Shown here piece after piece: positions 36,861 through 46,421 of a DNA stretch of 64,000 nt. Position 1 is the stretch's first letter. Each line of letters opens with the position of its first letter. Origin of the DNA: Legionella cherrii (lineage in GTDB: Bacteria > Pseudomonadota > Gammaproteobacteria > Legionellales > Legionellaceae); contig NZ_LR134173.1 of NCBI RefSeq assembly GCF_900635815.1, positions 3,442,001 through 3,506,000 of the forward strand, written 5' to 3'. The position numbers and the translations under genes were made by a program. The notes under the pieces were generated by a model, which did not search any database, was not told where the DNA came from, and was given only the letters and a program-made list of their open reading frames with translations.

Positions 36861-38140
36861 AATGAAACCTCCGTTTCTGCATCAAGTTTTTTAATAGTTA
36901 ATAGGGCGATACAACACAGAATTGCACTCACCATCAAATAAAAGCTGGGGGCAAGATTCGTGTTCAATTTTTCGATTAAATAAGTAGCAATAAACGGGGT
37001 TAAACCTCCGAAAAAAGCAAATGCAAGATTATAAGAAATAGCAATCCCGGTATATCGAATAGAGACTGGGAATAATTCAACCAGCAAGCTGGGATAAACC
37101 ATAATAGAACTACTCAAAATAGCAAAAATAGCTAAAGCAATGGTCAGTGATAAAGTGGTTTGCTTGGCTAAAATAATAAATAAGAGATGACTTAATAAAA
37201 TAAAACCTATCGCACCAACTAAAAGAACTAACTTACGCCCCACTCGAGCACTATACCAGCAAAAAAATACCAGTAGCAAAGAAAAGAAACCCAAGTTAAT
37301 CGTATTAAATAAGGTCGCTTGCTGTTTCTGATAAGCAAGGATTGTTGAAAGATATGTGGGCATATATAAGAATAATAAATTAATCATTACGGAACCCAAG
37401 CAGGTTAAACCGATACCTTGTAAAATCTTTCGCCAGTATAAGGTAATTGCTTCAATAAAAGGAATTCGCTTATTCTCTGTTGAATTCTTAAATGCGAGGA
37501 ATAAGGGACTTTCGGCCAACCGTTTACGAATGAAGAAACTGAATATGCCAAGCAGGCCTCCCAATATAAATGGGAGGCGCCAACCGAAGTTTAGCAATTG
37601 GTCATTTGAAAGTTGATTCGTGAGGATTAAACTAATCAGAGCCCCTAGAAAAATACCTAAATTAAGAAAAGAAAAAATCACACCGCAGGCCAGTGCTCGA
37701 GAACGAGGATTCACATGTTCACAAGCAAAAGTTAATGCCCCAGGAATTTCACCTCCAATTGATAATCCTTGCAATAAACGCAAAAAAATCAAAAGAATAC
37801 TCGAAAATATTCCTATGTGCTGATAAGTGGGTAAAAAGCCAATAAGGACCGTTGGGACAGCCATCAGGATAACTGAGAAAATAAAAGTTTTCTTACGACC
37901 GTATTTGTCTCCAAAATGGCTAAAGGCAATTCCTCCTAGGGGACGGATTAAATAACCAATTGCAAAAACGGCATACACACTCATCAGAGAAGCCAATGGG
38001 TCGGTTTCTGGGAAAAAAATTTGGCTGATTATTGGTGCAAAAATAACGTAAATGACGAAGTCATAAAATTCCAAAGCACCACCCAAAGAAGCAAGGAAAA
38101 TAATTTTTCGTTCACTGGAACTTAATCTCAACTGAGGCAC
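36857..38140 (-). CDS. MFS transporter of the metabolite:H+ symporter type
   Basis: This 427-residue, 12-segment transporter resembles the ProP/ShiA/KgtP subgroup: GGALEFYDFVIY in segment 1, FSHFGDKYGRKKTF as motif A between segments 2 and 3, and RLLQGLSIGGEIPGA in segment 4. Substrates in this group are organic acids and zwitterions. Coupling to the nucleoside hydrolase suggests uptake of a product or related compound, but this is inference. Confidence 0.85.
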   Translation of the reverse strand: MPQLRLSSSERKIIFLASLGGALEFYDFVIYVIFAPIISQIFFPETDPLASLMSVYAVFAIGYLIRPLGGIAFSHFGDKYGRKKTFIFSVILMAVPTVLIGFLPTYQHIGIFSSILLIFLRLLQGLSIGGEIPGALTFACEHVNPRSRALACGVIFSFLNLGIFLGALISLILTNQLSNDQLLNFGWRLPFILGGLLGIFSFFIRKRLAESPLFLAFKNSTENKRIPFIEAITLYWRKILQGIGLTCLGSVMINLLFLYMPTYLSTILAYQKQQATLFNTINLGFFSLLLVFFCWYSARVGRKLVLLVGAIGFILLSHLLFIILAKQTTLSLTIALAIFAILSSSIMVYPSLLVELFPVSIRYTGIAISYNLAFAFFGGLTPFIATYLIEKLNTNLAPSFYLMVSAILCCIALLTIKKLDAETEVSL

Positions 38141-38368
38141 TTACAAATCCTTTTTTTTAGCAAAGCTGTAAAATATCATAACTTTGCATTACGCTCATGA
38201 ATTATTTAAATTAAGTAGTTGTTCCCATTTTATTTTTCTGCAGCTTTGTTGAAAAAAACATGTATAGCTTAGGAAGTTTGCCCCCTTATAGTAAATTCCT
38301 CTAGAAATAGTTCTTTTTCGTAAAGTTTAGTATTATCAATGCAAGTAGCACATTTTTGCTGATTACCC

Positions 38369-39214
38369 ATGAAAAACCATTCCATTTCTCAACAAGTTAT
38401 CCAGCGTGTTGAGGCGGCTGTTACTCAGGCGCAGATTGATGCTTATCAAAAGGATGGGGCCGTTTGCATTCGCCAAATTTTAAGCTCTGAAGAAATAGAA
38501 TTACTTCGTGAAGGTATTGAACTCAACCTAAAATCACCTAGCCCTAGGGTTAAAATTGCAAGTAACAGTGATGATCCAGGACTATTCATTGAGGATTTTT
38601 GCACTTGGCAAACCAATCCTCATTACCAGCAATTTATTTTTGCATCACCGATTAGTCTTATTGCAAAGAAACTCATGGGGAGTAAACAAGCTCGACTTTA
38701 TCATGACCATCTTTTAGTCAAAGAACCAGGTACTCGGCAAAGAACTCCCTGGCACCAAGATCAGCCTTATTACAACATTGAAGGAAGACAAAATTGCAGT
38801 TTATGGATACCTGTTGATCCAGTGCCACACACTTCCACTTTAGAGTTCGTTGCGGGTTCTCATTTGGGACCTTGGCTTATGCCTCGCTCTTTTATGGATA
38901 ATCAAGCAAAATGGTTTCCTGAGGGAAGCCTCGCTGAGCTGCCTGATATTGATGCAACACGTGAAGATTACCCTATTATCGGTTGGGCAATAAGTCCTGG
39001 TGATGTGGTTTGCTTCCATATGCTCACGCTTCATTCTGCGAATGGAGTGAATTATAATCAACGACGAAGAGTATTTTCGGTACGTTTTCTCGGTGATGAT
39101 ATAACGCATGACCCAAGAAAATGGGTTACCTCGCCTGATTTCCCAGGTTTATTCGAACAACTTCCAGCAGGAGCCCCCATGGATCACCCTTTATTTCCTA
39201 TAATTTTGGAATAG
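38369..39214 (+). CDS. PhyH-family Fe(II)/2-oxoglutarate dioxygenase
   Basis: This 281-residue phytanoyl-CoA dioxygenase-like enzyme has the HxD iron ligands in WHQDQPYYNI. The distal His is in CFHMLTLHSANG, and the Arg of RRRVFSVRF is placed to bind 2-oxoglutarate. No signal peptide. Members hydroxylate lipids, amino acids or small metabolites; the substrate here is unknown. It is a single gene. Confidence 0.85.
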   Translation: MKNHSISQQVIQRVEAAVTQAQIDAYQKDGAVCIRQILSSEEIELLREGIELNLKSPSPRVKIASNSDDPGLFIEDFCTWQTNPHYQQFIFASPISLIAKKLMGSKQARLYHDHLLVKEPGTRQRTPWHQDQPYYNIEGRQNCSLWIPVDPVPHTSTLEFVAGSHLGPWLMPRSFMDNQAKWFPEGSLAELPDIDATREDYPIIGWAISPGDVVCFHMLTLHSANGVNYNQRRRVFSVRFLGDDITHDPRKWVTSPDFPGLFEQLPAGAPMDHPLFPIILE

Positions 39215-39321
39215 TGATCAGCGATCATGGAAACAGTTCCTAATCTTTCAACAAAAAAAAATTCTGTTTTTTTTCTTAAAAATAAGCAATACTTCTTTCT
39301 GAATAAATCGTGGTAAAACCT

Positions 39322-40131
39322 ATGGTGAAAATAAGACCTTTTCTTAAATGGGCAGGTAGTAAATACAACTGCCTGGAAAAGATTATTCCCTTTCTTCCTC
39401 AGGGTAAACGTTTAATTGAGCCCTTTGCTGGTTCAGGCGTTGTTTTTATGAATGCGAATTATTCGTCCTATCTGTTGGCAGAAAGTAATCCTGATTTAAT
39501 TCATCTTTATACCACTTTGCAACAACAAGGAGATGCGTTTATTCAGTTCTGCGAAACCTATTTCACACCTGAATTCAATCAGAAAGAAAAATATTATCAA
39601 ATCAGAGCTGATTTTAATGACTCAGCTCATTCACCACAAAAATCCGCACTTTTTCTTTACCTGAACCGGCATGGTTATAATGGATTATGTCGCTATAATT
39701 CCAAGGGCTTTTATAATGTACCATTTGGGCTGTACAGTAAACCTTATTTCCCACATAAGGAAATGCAGCTTTTTCACCGAAAAAGCCAACACGCCGAATT
39801 CATCCATAATGACTTTAGAAAAACATTCGAATATGCAGAGCGGGGTGATGTTATCTATTGCGACCCTCCTTACGTACTCCTTTCAGAGAAATCACACCAT
39901 TTACCCTACACTAAAAAACTATTTACCACAGAAGATCAAATAGAACTAACTGAGTTGGCTAAAGAAACAGCAGCAAAAGGTATCCCAGTTATTTTGTCCA
40001 ATCACGACACCGAATTTACTCGATACCACTATAGGAAAGCAGAAATCAAGAGTTTTCCCGTATCACGTTTTATTAATTGTCAGGGTGCATTACGCCGACC
40101 GGTAAAAGAATTAATCGCTATATTTAATTAA
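39322..40131 (+). CDS. Dam-type DNA adenine methylase
   Basis: This is a D12-class N6-adenine methyltransferase: IRPFLKWAGSK at the N-terminus, EPFAGSGVVF (S-adenosylmethionine loop) and CDPPY (catalytic motif). The predicted target by family is GATC, but this is not certain. No restriction endonuclease, MutH-like gene or mobile-element marker lies next to it, so it is a solitary methylase. The start is uncertain between ATG 39322 and an in-frame GTG at 39310; neither has a good ribosome-binding site. Confidence 0.85.
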   Translation: MVKIRPFLKWAGSKYNCLEKIIPFLPQGKRLIEPFAGSGVVFMNANYSSYLLAESNPDLIHLYTTLQQQGDAFIQFCETYFTPEFNQKEKYYQIRADFNDSAHSPQKSALFLYLNRHGYNGLCRYNSKGFYNVPFGLYSKPYFPHKEMQLFHRKSQHAEFIHNDFRKTFEYAERGDVIYCDPPYVLLSEKSHHLPYTKKLFTTEDQIELTELAKETAAKGIPVILSNHDTEFTRYHYRKAEIKSFPVSRFINCQGALRRPVKELIAIFN

Positions 40132-40148
40132 TCTCTAGATGATATAAA

Positions 40149-40170
40149 GCCTGGTCGCAAGCAACCAGGC
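40149..40170. terminator. Hairpin between convergent genes
   Basis: GCCTGGT (40149-40155) and ACCAGGC (40164-40170) form a 7-bp stem midway between the ends of the methylase and MFS genes. Confidence 0.5.
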
Positions 40171-40185
40171 GATGTAAATTTCACG

Positions 40186-41460
40186 CTAATTATTAATTGG
40201 ATGGTCTTTATGATCTTTGATAAAGAAAGCAAGGATAGTAACGAGCAATAATGAAAGAGGCAATATGGATAAAGCGACCTGATAGTCTACTACCGTGTAA
40301 ATATGCTCTCCTTCCACAATACCACTGTCACCAAAAGTATCCAGTAATTTACCAACTAGGGGTTGGAAAATTACCCCACCAAGCGTTACGATCATATTTG
40401 TTGCGGCAAATACCGTACCGGATAATAAAGCACCACTGCATTCTTTAGCCATGATAAATACAATAATTTCTGTGGCACTAAATACGCCATACAAGAACAA
40501 TAAAACATTCAAACTGACGTAGGATAGACCTGGCCAGTACAATACAATGCTAATACAAATCAAGGCTAAAATTGCGCCTAAAACCAAAGGCAACAAACGT
40601 CTTCCTGTATGATCCGATAAATAACCAGCTATAGGAGCACCAACTGCCCAACCTAGAAAAACTGCAGAAACCGTTTTAGCAGCCTCAACCTTAGTCAAAC
40701 CGTGTGCTTGTTCTAAATAAGTTTTTCCCCACAGCTCGCCAAATACAGACAAAGAAGTATACAAACAAGCACCGACAAAACCGATGACCCAAACCTCAGG
40801 AGCCATTAATACTTTAAGCACATTTTGAAAGAATTCTGGCAAAGGATGTCGATTAGGATGATGTCCCTCAGGCCCATCACGAACCACAAGCAACATTAAT
40901 ACACTCAATCCAGCACCTACTATTGCGATTAAGAATAATACCTGTTCCCAACCTATACTCTGAGACCATTCAGTAATCTTCACTTCACCATAGACAAGAC
41001 CTAACATGCCTAAAGTAGTCATCAGACCCGCGACTAAAGAAAAATAACGTCTGGGCAACCAGTGTAAGGCAAGAGACAATACTCCCACAAACGCAAAAGA
41101 CGAACCAAAGCCCACTAAGAAACGCCCTGCCCCTACCAAAAACATGGACGAAGTCAGGGAAAACATCCAGGAACCCACAGTACAACAGATGCAGGCAAAA
41201 GTTAGAAGCCGTCTAGGGCCAAATCGGTCCATAAGCATGCCTACAGGCATTTGCATTGGAGAGTATGCAAAATAGTATAAGGCAGATATCTGACCAAAAG
41301 TAGTCGCAGAAATATGCCCCAAAGCAATGCTTAACTCAGTCTGTAAAACACCAGGAATAATGCGTAAGATAAACTCATAGCAATAAAAAACAGCCCCAAC
41401 AAAGCAGATAAACATACCATAAAGCAATTGTTTTCTTGAAACGATATTATTTAGGTGCAT
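40186..41460 (-). CDS. MFS transporter, second of a tandem pair
   Basis: This 424-residue, 12-segment major facilitator has motif A as GMLMDRFGPRRLLTFA after segment 2 and a GFGSSFAFVGVLSLA segment 4. It is clearly paralogous to the upstream gene, whose stop it overlaps by 14 bases. The clade is common in Legionella and Coxiella, but its substrates are not known to me; organic acids or amino acids are possible. Confidence 0.82.
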   Translation of the reverse strand: MHLNNIVSRKQLLYGMFICFVGAVFYCYEFILRIIPGVLQTELSIALGHISATTFGQISALYYFAYSPMQMPVGMLMDRFGPRRLLTFACICCTVGSWMFSLTSSMFLVGAGRFLVGFGSSFAFVGVLSLALHWLPRRYFSLVAGLMTTLGMLGLVYGEVKITEWSQSIGWEQVLFLIAIVGAGLSVLMLLVVRDGPEGHHPNRHPLPEFFQNVLKVLMAPEVWVIGFVGACLYTSLSVFGELWGKTYLEQAHGLTKVEAAKTVSAVFLGWAVGAPIAGYLSDHTGRRLLPLVLGAILALICISIVLYWPGLSYVSLNVLLFLYGVFSATEIIVFIMAKECSGALLSGTVFAATNMIVTLGGVIFQPLVGKLLDTFGDSGIVEGEHIYTVVDYQVALSILPLSLLLVTILAFFIKDHKDHPINN

Positions 41461-42745
41461 GAGCGTGAGTTTCCCTTAAAAAGAAGGTTAATAAAGCGGC
41501 AATTAACATACTGAGCGGTATAAAAGCAAGCGCTATGCGGTAATCAGTCATGTTGTATAACCGATTAACATTTTCAACAACCAATGCTGAAGAGATTGAA
41601 GCGCCACTCCGTAAGGAATAGCTGAAATCCAATAAATGTCCTACTAAAGGTTGCAATAACATACCACCGAGCATGACAATCATATTCGTAAACGCCATTG
41701 CTGTACCCGCTGCTTCCCCAGGGCTCAACTCTCTTCCGACAGCAAATACGATTGCTTGTGCACTATAAAATAGACCCAGGAAAAACATCAGTATCTGGAC
41801 ATTCGTTTCGGTCAAACCAGGGAAATATAAGATAACCAGCATAAGCACCGTAGCAACACTAGCACCTAAAAACATAGGTAATTTTCTGCGCGCAATTCGG
41901 TCAGAAAAATAACCCATTAGAGGAGCACCTACAGTAAAACCTAAGAAGAGCAATGAGTTCGCTAAACCAGCACCATGCGCAGACAACCCATGAGCATTCC
42001 TTAAATAAGGAATACCCCATAATTCAGCAAACACTGTTGTAGGGAGATACACCATACAACCATATAATCCATTAATCCATATCTGCTTGTTACTGATTAT
42101 TATATTTAAATCAACTAAACCTCTTTTCAAATCAGGAACAGTACCACTTTGTCTGTATCGACCTTTTTTATCGTGAATGCCTAACCATAAAAGAAAAGTT
42201 AAGACAATCCCGAAGAACGCGGTCATATTTAAGGTTTTAATCCATCCTAATTGATTAACAAATAATTCTAAAAAATTATCGCCCAGCATGGCTCCTACTG
42301 TTCCTAACGCCGAAGTAAGACCTGAAACCATAGCAAGTTTATTCTCAGGCAACCAGATTGTTGCCAACTTTAACACCCCGACAAACGCAAACGCAGAACC
42401 TAAACCAACTAAAAAACGTCCAGAGGCGGCAACCCAAAAAGAAGTTGTCCCTGTGAATAAAAAAGTTCCAATGACACAGATTAAACAAGCAAAGGTTAAT
42501 AATCTTCGCGGGCCATATCGGTCCATCATAATCCCTACAGGTAATTGCATAGGGACATAGGCATAATAATATACCGATGAAATGTGTCCAAACCCAGTAG
42601 CTGACAAATTAAAATGCTCACGGAGAGCGCTTTCCATCGCACTAGGTGCTATTCGAAGCAAATATTCATAACTGTAAAACAAGGCTCCAAGACCACAAAT
42701 AAGCCATCCAATTAATGCGTAATTTCTACGGTTTTCAGAAATCAA
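41447..42745 (-). CDS. MFS transporter, first of a tandem pair
   Basis: This paralogue of the next gene has motif A GIMMDRYGPRRLLTFA and the segment 4 GLGSAFAFVGVLKLA. I place the start at a TTG (42745), six bases after AAGGAG, because it aligns with the sibling's N-terminus. The only upstream ATG (42826) adds a Cys-rich, family-unlike stretch without a ribosome-binding site. Malic enzyme lies upstream on the same strand at a distance of about 170 bases. Confidence 0.78.
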   Translation of the reverse strand: MISENRRNYALIGWLICGLGALFYSYEYLLRIAPSAMESALREHFNLSATGFGHISSVYYYAYVPMQLPVGIMMDRYGPRRLLTFACLICVIGTFLFTGTTSFWVAASGRFLVGLGSAFAFVGVLKLATIWLPENKLAMVSGLTSALGTVGAMLGDNFLELFVNQLGWIKTLNMTAFFGIVLTFLLWLGIHDKKGRYRQSGTVPDLKRGLVDLNIIISNKQIWINGLYGCMVYLPTTVFAELWGIPYLRNAHGLSAHGAGLANSLLFLGFTVGAPLMGYFSDRIARRKLPMFLGASVATVLMLVILYFPGLTETNVQILMFFLGLFYSAQAIVFAVGRELSPGEAAGTAMAFTNMIVMLGGMLLQPLVGHLLDFSYSLRSGASISSALVVENVNRLYNMTDYRIALAFIPLSMLIAALLTFFLRETHAHAPK

Positions 42746-42911
42746 GGCAATCTCCTTAATATTTGTAAAGCAAGAGCATTTACTGTTTTCAATTCTACAG
42801 TGAAAACTCTTATCTTTATAATTCACCTATTGTTATCCTGAATGTTATCAGGCATAGCTCATCCGGCATATGGTTACACCTCGAGATACCTTATTACACG
42901 CAGGACTACTT

Positions 42912-44153
42912 TTATTCTAAATTACAACTCATTTGATTTGCGCCACTTGCTATCGCAGCCTGAGCTACAGCAGCGGGAACTCGTTCTCTTAAACGAGGAT
43001 CTATGGGCTTGGGAATAATATAGTTAGGGCCAAACTCCCAATGCGTAACACCTGGGTAATTGTCCTTTACTACCTGGGGAACCGGCTCATGCACCAGTTG
43101 ACGAATAGCCTCAACTGCCGCAATTTGCATTGATTGGTTAATACACTTGGCGCGTACATCCAACGCACCACGAAATATATAAGGAAAACACAACACATTA
43201 TTAACCTGATTAGGATAATCACTACGCCCAGTCGCAATGACTAAATCATCACGTACCTTAAAAGCTAATTCAGGTCTAATTTCTGGATCAGGGTTAGACA
43301 AAGCAAAAATAACAGGGTTAGGTGCCATTAATTTCAATAAATCAGCATCTAATAAATCCGGCTTAGCAACACCAATAAATACATCGGCATCAACCAATGC
43401 ATCAGCCAAAGTTCGACATTCAGTTGTACGTGCAAAAGCGAATTTATAAGCATTTAGATCAGCACGACCTGAATGGATGACGCCTTTAGTATCTAAAAGC
43501 AACATGTTTTCTTTATGAGCACCTAAAGCAACCAGTAATCGCATAGAAGCAATTCCTGCCGCACCTGCGCCAATACACACAATTTTTGCATCAGCTAATT
43601 TTTTTTGTTGTAACTCAAGAGCATTAAGCAACGCCGCCGCAACAACAATGGCTGTACCATGCTGGTCATCATGAAATACTGGAATATTCAACTGCTCAAT
43701 TAAAGCCTGCTCAATTTCAAAACATTCAGGGGCTTTAAGATCTTCCAGATTAATCCCCCCAAAAGTGGGGGCAATACGTTTTGCCGTAGCGATAAAAGCT
43801 TGCGAATCATGCGCATCAATTTCTATATCAAATACATCAATGCCAGCAAAACGCTTGAATAATACTGCTTTACCTTCCATAACTGGCTTGCTGGCGAGAG
43901 GCCCAAGATCTCCCAAACCCAACACCGCAGTGCCATTGGTCATTACTGCGACTAAATTTCCTTTATTCGTGTAACGATAAGCATCTTCGGGATTTTCTGC
44001 TATTGCAATCACTGGAGCGGCAACACCAGGCGTATAAGCCAGAGACAAATCACTCTGAGAGTCAGTTGATTTGGTAATATGAACACCAAGTTTTCCAGGG
44101 GTTGGAAACTCGTGATAATCTAATGCGCACTGCTTTAAAACTTCATTATCCAA
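42912..44153 (-). CDS. NADP-type malic enzyme without phosphotransacetylase tail
   Basis: The enzyme oxidatively decarboxylates malate to pyruvate. AYTPGVAAP, the catalytic GKAVLFKRFAGIDVFDIE region, EDLKAPECFEIE and the Rossmann CIGAGAAGIAS are present. At about 414 residues it has only the malic domain; E. coli MaeB has an extra PTA-like domain of about 330 residues. I choose TTG 44153 because the protein then begins like MaeB (MDNEVLKQCALDYHEFP) and AAGAGAG lies eight bases upstream; GTG 44162 is an alternative. Confidence 0.88.
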   Translation of the reverse strand: MDNEVLKQCALDYHEFPTPGKLGVHITKSTDSQSDLSLAYTPGVAAPVIAIAENPEDAYRYTNKGNLVAVMTNGTAVLGLGDLGPLASKPVMEGKAVLFKRFAGIDVFDIEIDAHDSQAFIATAKRIAPTFGGINLEDLKAPECFEIEQALIEQLNIPVFHDDQHGTAIVVAAALLNALELQQKKLADAKIVCIGAGAAGIASMRLLVALGAHKENMLLLDTKGVIHSGRADLNAYKFAFARTTECRTLADALVDADVFIGVAKPDLLDADLLKLMAPNPVIFALSNPDPEIRPELAFKVRDDLVIATGRSDYPNQVNNVLCFPYIFRGALDVRAKCINQSMQIAAVEAIRQLVHEPVPQVVKDNYPGVTHWEFGPNYIIPKPIDPRLRERVPAAVAQAAIASGANQMSCNLE

Positions 44154-44409
44154 AATACTCACTCTCTTACATATAAAACAAAACTTAGTAAGGTCTAAAA
44201 ATCCTACCAAACCCTTATCAATTCATTCCAACCGAAGTGTCATGGACACACACAAACATCTGACTATGAAACTCTTAAGTAATCAAGAGAAACAGCCATA
44301 ACATGATGAGGATTGAAACAAGAATTGAACGACAAGAACCTACAACCAACGCAAATTAGCACTGCAGGAACAATCTGTCAATAAGCTATACTTCGAGTGA
44401 AGTATACAT

Positions 44410-44439
44410 AAATAAGGCGCAAAACCACGCGCCTTATTT
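44410..44439 (-). terminator. rpmE terminator
   Basis: AAATAAGGCGC (44410-44420) and GCGCCTTATTT (44429-44439) form a perfect 11-bp stem that begins in the last codons of rpmE and ends in TTATTT on the minus strand. Confidence 0.8.
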
Positions 44440-44664
44440 CTTTTCGTCTTTCGCTTGCGTAGCACGCTGGCTATAACGATCGCGGAACTTCTGCACACGT
44501 CCTCCAGTATCTACGAGTTTTTGCTTACCAGTATAAAAAGGGTGACATTGTGAACATACTTCAATATTCAAATCTTTACATAAAGTTGAACGAGTTTCAA
44601 ATTGCTCGCCACAACTGCATGTAACCTTAACTGTTTTATATTCAGGATGAATTGATGCCTTCAT
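44434..44664 (-). CDS. rpmE: 50S ribosomal protein L31
   Basis: This 76-residue L31 is of the zinc-binding (C+) type: CSCG and CSQC give the Cys ligands. The ATG 44664 begins [12 protein letters not shown], the usual start. L31 binds the central protuberance and bridges the subunits; the C+ form is often swapped for a C- paralogue when zinc is low. The gene stands alone with a strong terminator. Confidence 0.95.
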   Translation of the reverse strand: MKASIHPEYKTVKVTCSCGEQFETRSTLCKDLNIEVCSQCHPFYTGKQKLVDTGGRVQKFRDRYSQRATQAKDEKK

Positions 44665-45016
44665 AATACTACTCTCTATAATAATGAGTATCGCCACCTG
44701 AACCCAAGGCCAAGCACCATACTCGACAAATGACGCAAGACAATAGCAGAAAAATATCTGTAAAGCAATTTTTTATATCGAAACAGAGCTGATACCATCT
44801 CCCCTATATTTGCCCAAATGAAATGCAAACAAGCAAATATAACTCCATAGTTAATCATAGCACGAAGTGATGAACCATACAGGCTTCACAAATAGAATTA
44901 TATCAAATTTCTTAGGTTAGCCGCACTTTTTGCAGTAACTTTTTAACCAATATGCATCACAAATTAGCAATGATGGTCTACTCTTATAAAAACATATTCA
45001 ATTAATAGGAATTAAA

Positions 45017-45514
45017 ATGAAAAAATTGGAATTATATAAGCTTGAAACACCAAATGACCTCGATATCAGAGATCGTCGTAGAATTGCTGAAGCGGTTAAT
45101 CCACTCCTTGCTGACACATTTGCTTTATTCGTTAAAACAAAAAATTTCCATTGGCATATGACGGGTCCCCACTATCGGGATTATCATCTTTTATTAGATG
45201 AACAAAGCGAACAAATTTTCGCAATGGTGGACGTTTTAGCAGAGCGTGTACGCAAATTAGGAGAAAGAACAATCCATTCTATTGGACAAATCAAACAATT
45301 ACAGACACTTAAGGATGCTAATGAGACCTTGTCTGCAGAGGATATGCTGCAAAATCTATTGGAAGATAACAAGAGTTTTTTAAAAAACATGAGAAAGGTC
45401 CATGAAGTGTGCAGTAAAAAAAATGATTTTGCCACCACAAGTATCCTGGAAGTTTATATTGATGAAACAGAACGTCGAATTTGGTTTTTATTTGAAACGT
45501 TGCAAAATAAATGA
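45017..45514 (+). CDS. Dps-family ferritin-like protein
   Basis: This 165-residue four-helix protein has the inter-subunit ferroxidase residues in KNFHWHMTGPHYRDYHLLLDEQSEQ (first helices) and a C-terminal helix. It should form a 12-mer that stores iron and protects DNA from peroxide. It lacks a long basic N-terminal tail, so DNA binding is uncertain. It is a single gene with AGGAA before the ATG. Confidence 0.9.
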   Translation: MKKLELYKLETPNDLDIRDRRRIAEAVNPLLADTFALFVKTKNFHWHMTGPHYRDYHLLLDEQSEQIFAMVDVLAERVRKLGERTIHSIGQIKQLQTLKDANETLSAEDMLQNLLEDNKSFLKNMRKVHEVCSKKNDFATTSILEVYIDETERRIWFLFETLQNK

Positions 45515-45559
45515 TGAACGAGTGGCCGGTGTGGAATTAGCACCCATTAAGTGAATCAT

Positions 45560-45612
45560 CCTTCCCTTCTCCCTACAAGGGAGAAGGTGCCCGTTAGGGC
45601 AGATCAGGGATT
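45560..45612. repeat. Family A left-type module
   Basis: CCTTCTCCCT (45565-45574) and AGGGAGAAGG (45578-45587) form a 10-bp hairpin followed by TGCCCGTTAGGGCAG. The same module occurs in the composite element at 4692. It may also terminate dps. Confidence 0.6.
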
Positions 45613-45641
45613 GACTGCTACCAACGAACTCTCACCCTTGT

Positions 45642-46421
45642 CTACCCCACATTCAAATCTAACTCAACCCAAACGGGTGCATGATCAGATGGTCTTTCTG
45701 CTTTGCGCGGTTCTTTATCAATAACTGATTGCCTGCATAGTGCATTCAGCGGTTTACTCAGCAAAATATGATCAATCCGTAAACCCCGATTACGTCTAAA
45801 AGAGGCTGCACGATAATCCCACCAACTGTATGATTGTTCCTCCTGAATAAAATTTCTAAAACTGTCATGAAACCCAAGTTGCAATAATTGCGTGAACGCT
45901 TCCCGTTCAGCAGGACTTACCAACACAGACCCCATCCACTCAACAGGGTCATGAACATCGCGATCCTCAGGAGCAATATTAAAATCACCAACTACAGCCA
46001 TATTCGGGAAAACATTCATTTGCTGTTGAATAAATGCGATAATTTTTTGCAACCAATTCAGCTTATATTGATATTTGTCGGAAGTTAATTCCGAACCATT
46101 AGGAACGTATAAATTGATTAGACGGATACCTGCAACAGTAACAGCTATTATGCGGCGTTGGGGATCCACAAAATCAGGGATATCGGTAAGAACATCAGAT
46201 AAAGGATATCGACTAATGACGGCAACACCGTTGTACGTTTTCTGCCCTGAAAACACTACGTGATAGCCTCTCTCAGTAAACGCTGTTACAGGAAATTTTT
46301 CATCAAGCAACTTCGTTTCTTGTATGGCAAGAACATCCACGCCAGTAGACTCAAGCCACTGTAATACTTGCTCCAGTCTTATCTTCAATGAGTTCACATT
46401 CCAACTTGCTAATTTAAGCAC
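45642..46421 (-). CDS. xthA: Exonuclease III family protein, second copy
   Basis: This apurinic/apyrimidinic endonuclease and 3' exonuclease has LASWNVNSLKIRL, QETKLLDE (metal Glu), VVGDFNIAPED and the C-terminal SDHAPVWVEL His-Asp pair. A GTG at 46421 has AAGGAG six bases upstream and gives 259 residues, the usual size; the longer ATG frame runs inside the upstream gene. It overlaps the upstream xth gene by eight bases. Confidence 0.88.
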   Translation of the reverse strand: MLKLASWNVNSLKIRLEQVLQWLESTGVDVLAIQETKLLDEKFPVTAFTERGYHVVFSGQKTYNGVAVISRYPLSDVLTDIPDFVDPQRRIIAVTVAGIRLINLYVPNGSELTSDKYQYKLNWLQKIIAFIQQQMNVFPNMAVVGDFNIAPEDRDVHDPVEWMGSVLVSPAEREAFTQLLQLGFHDSFRNFIQEEQSYSWWDYRAASFRRNRGLRIDHILLSKPLNALCRQSVIDKEPRKAERPSDHAPVWVELDLNVG

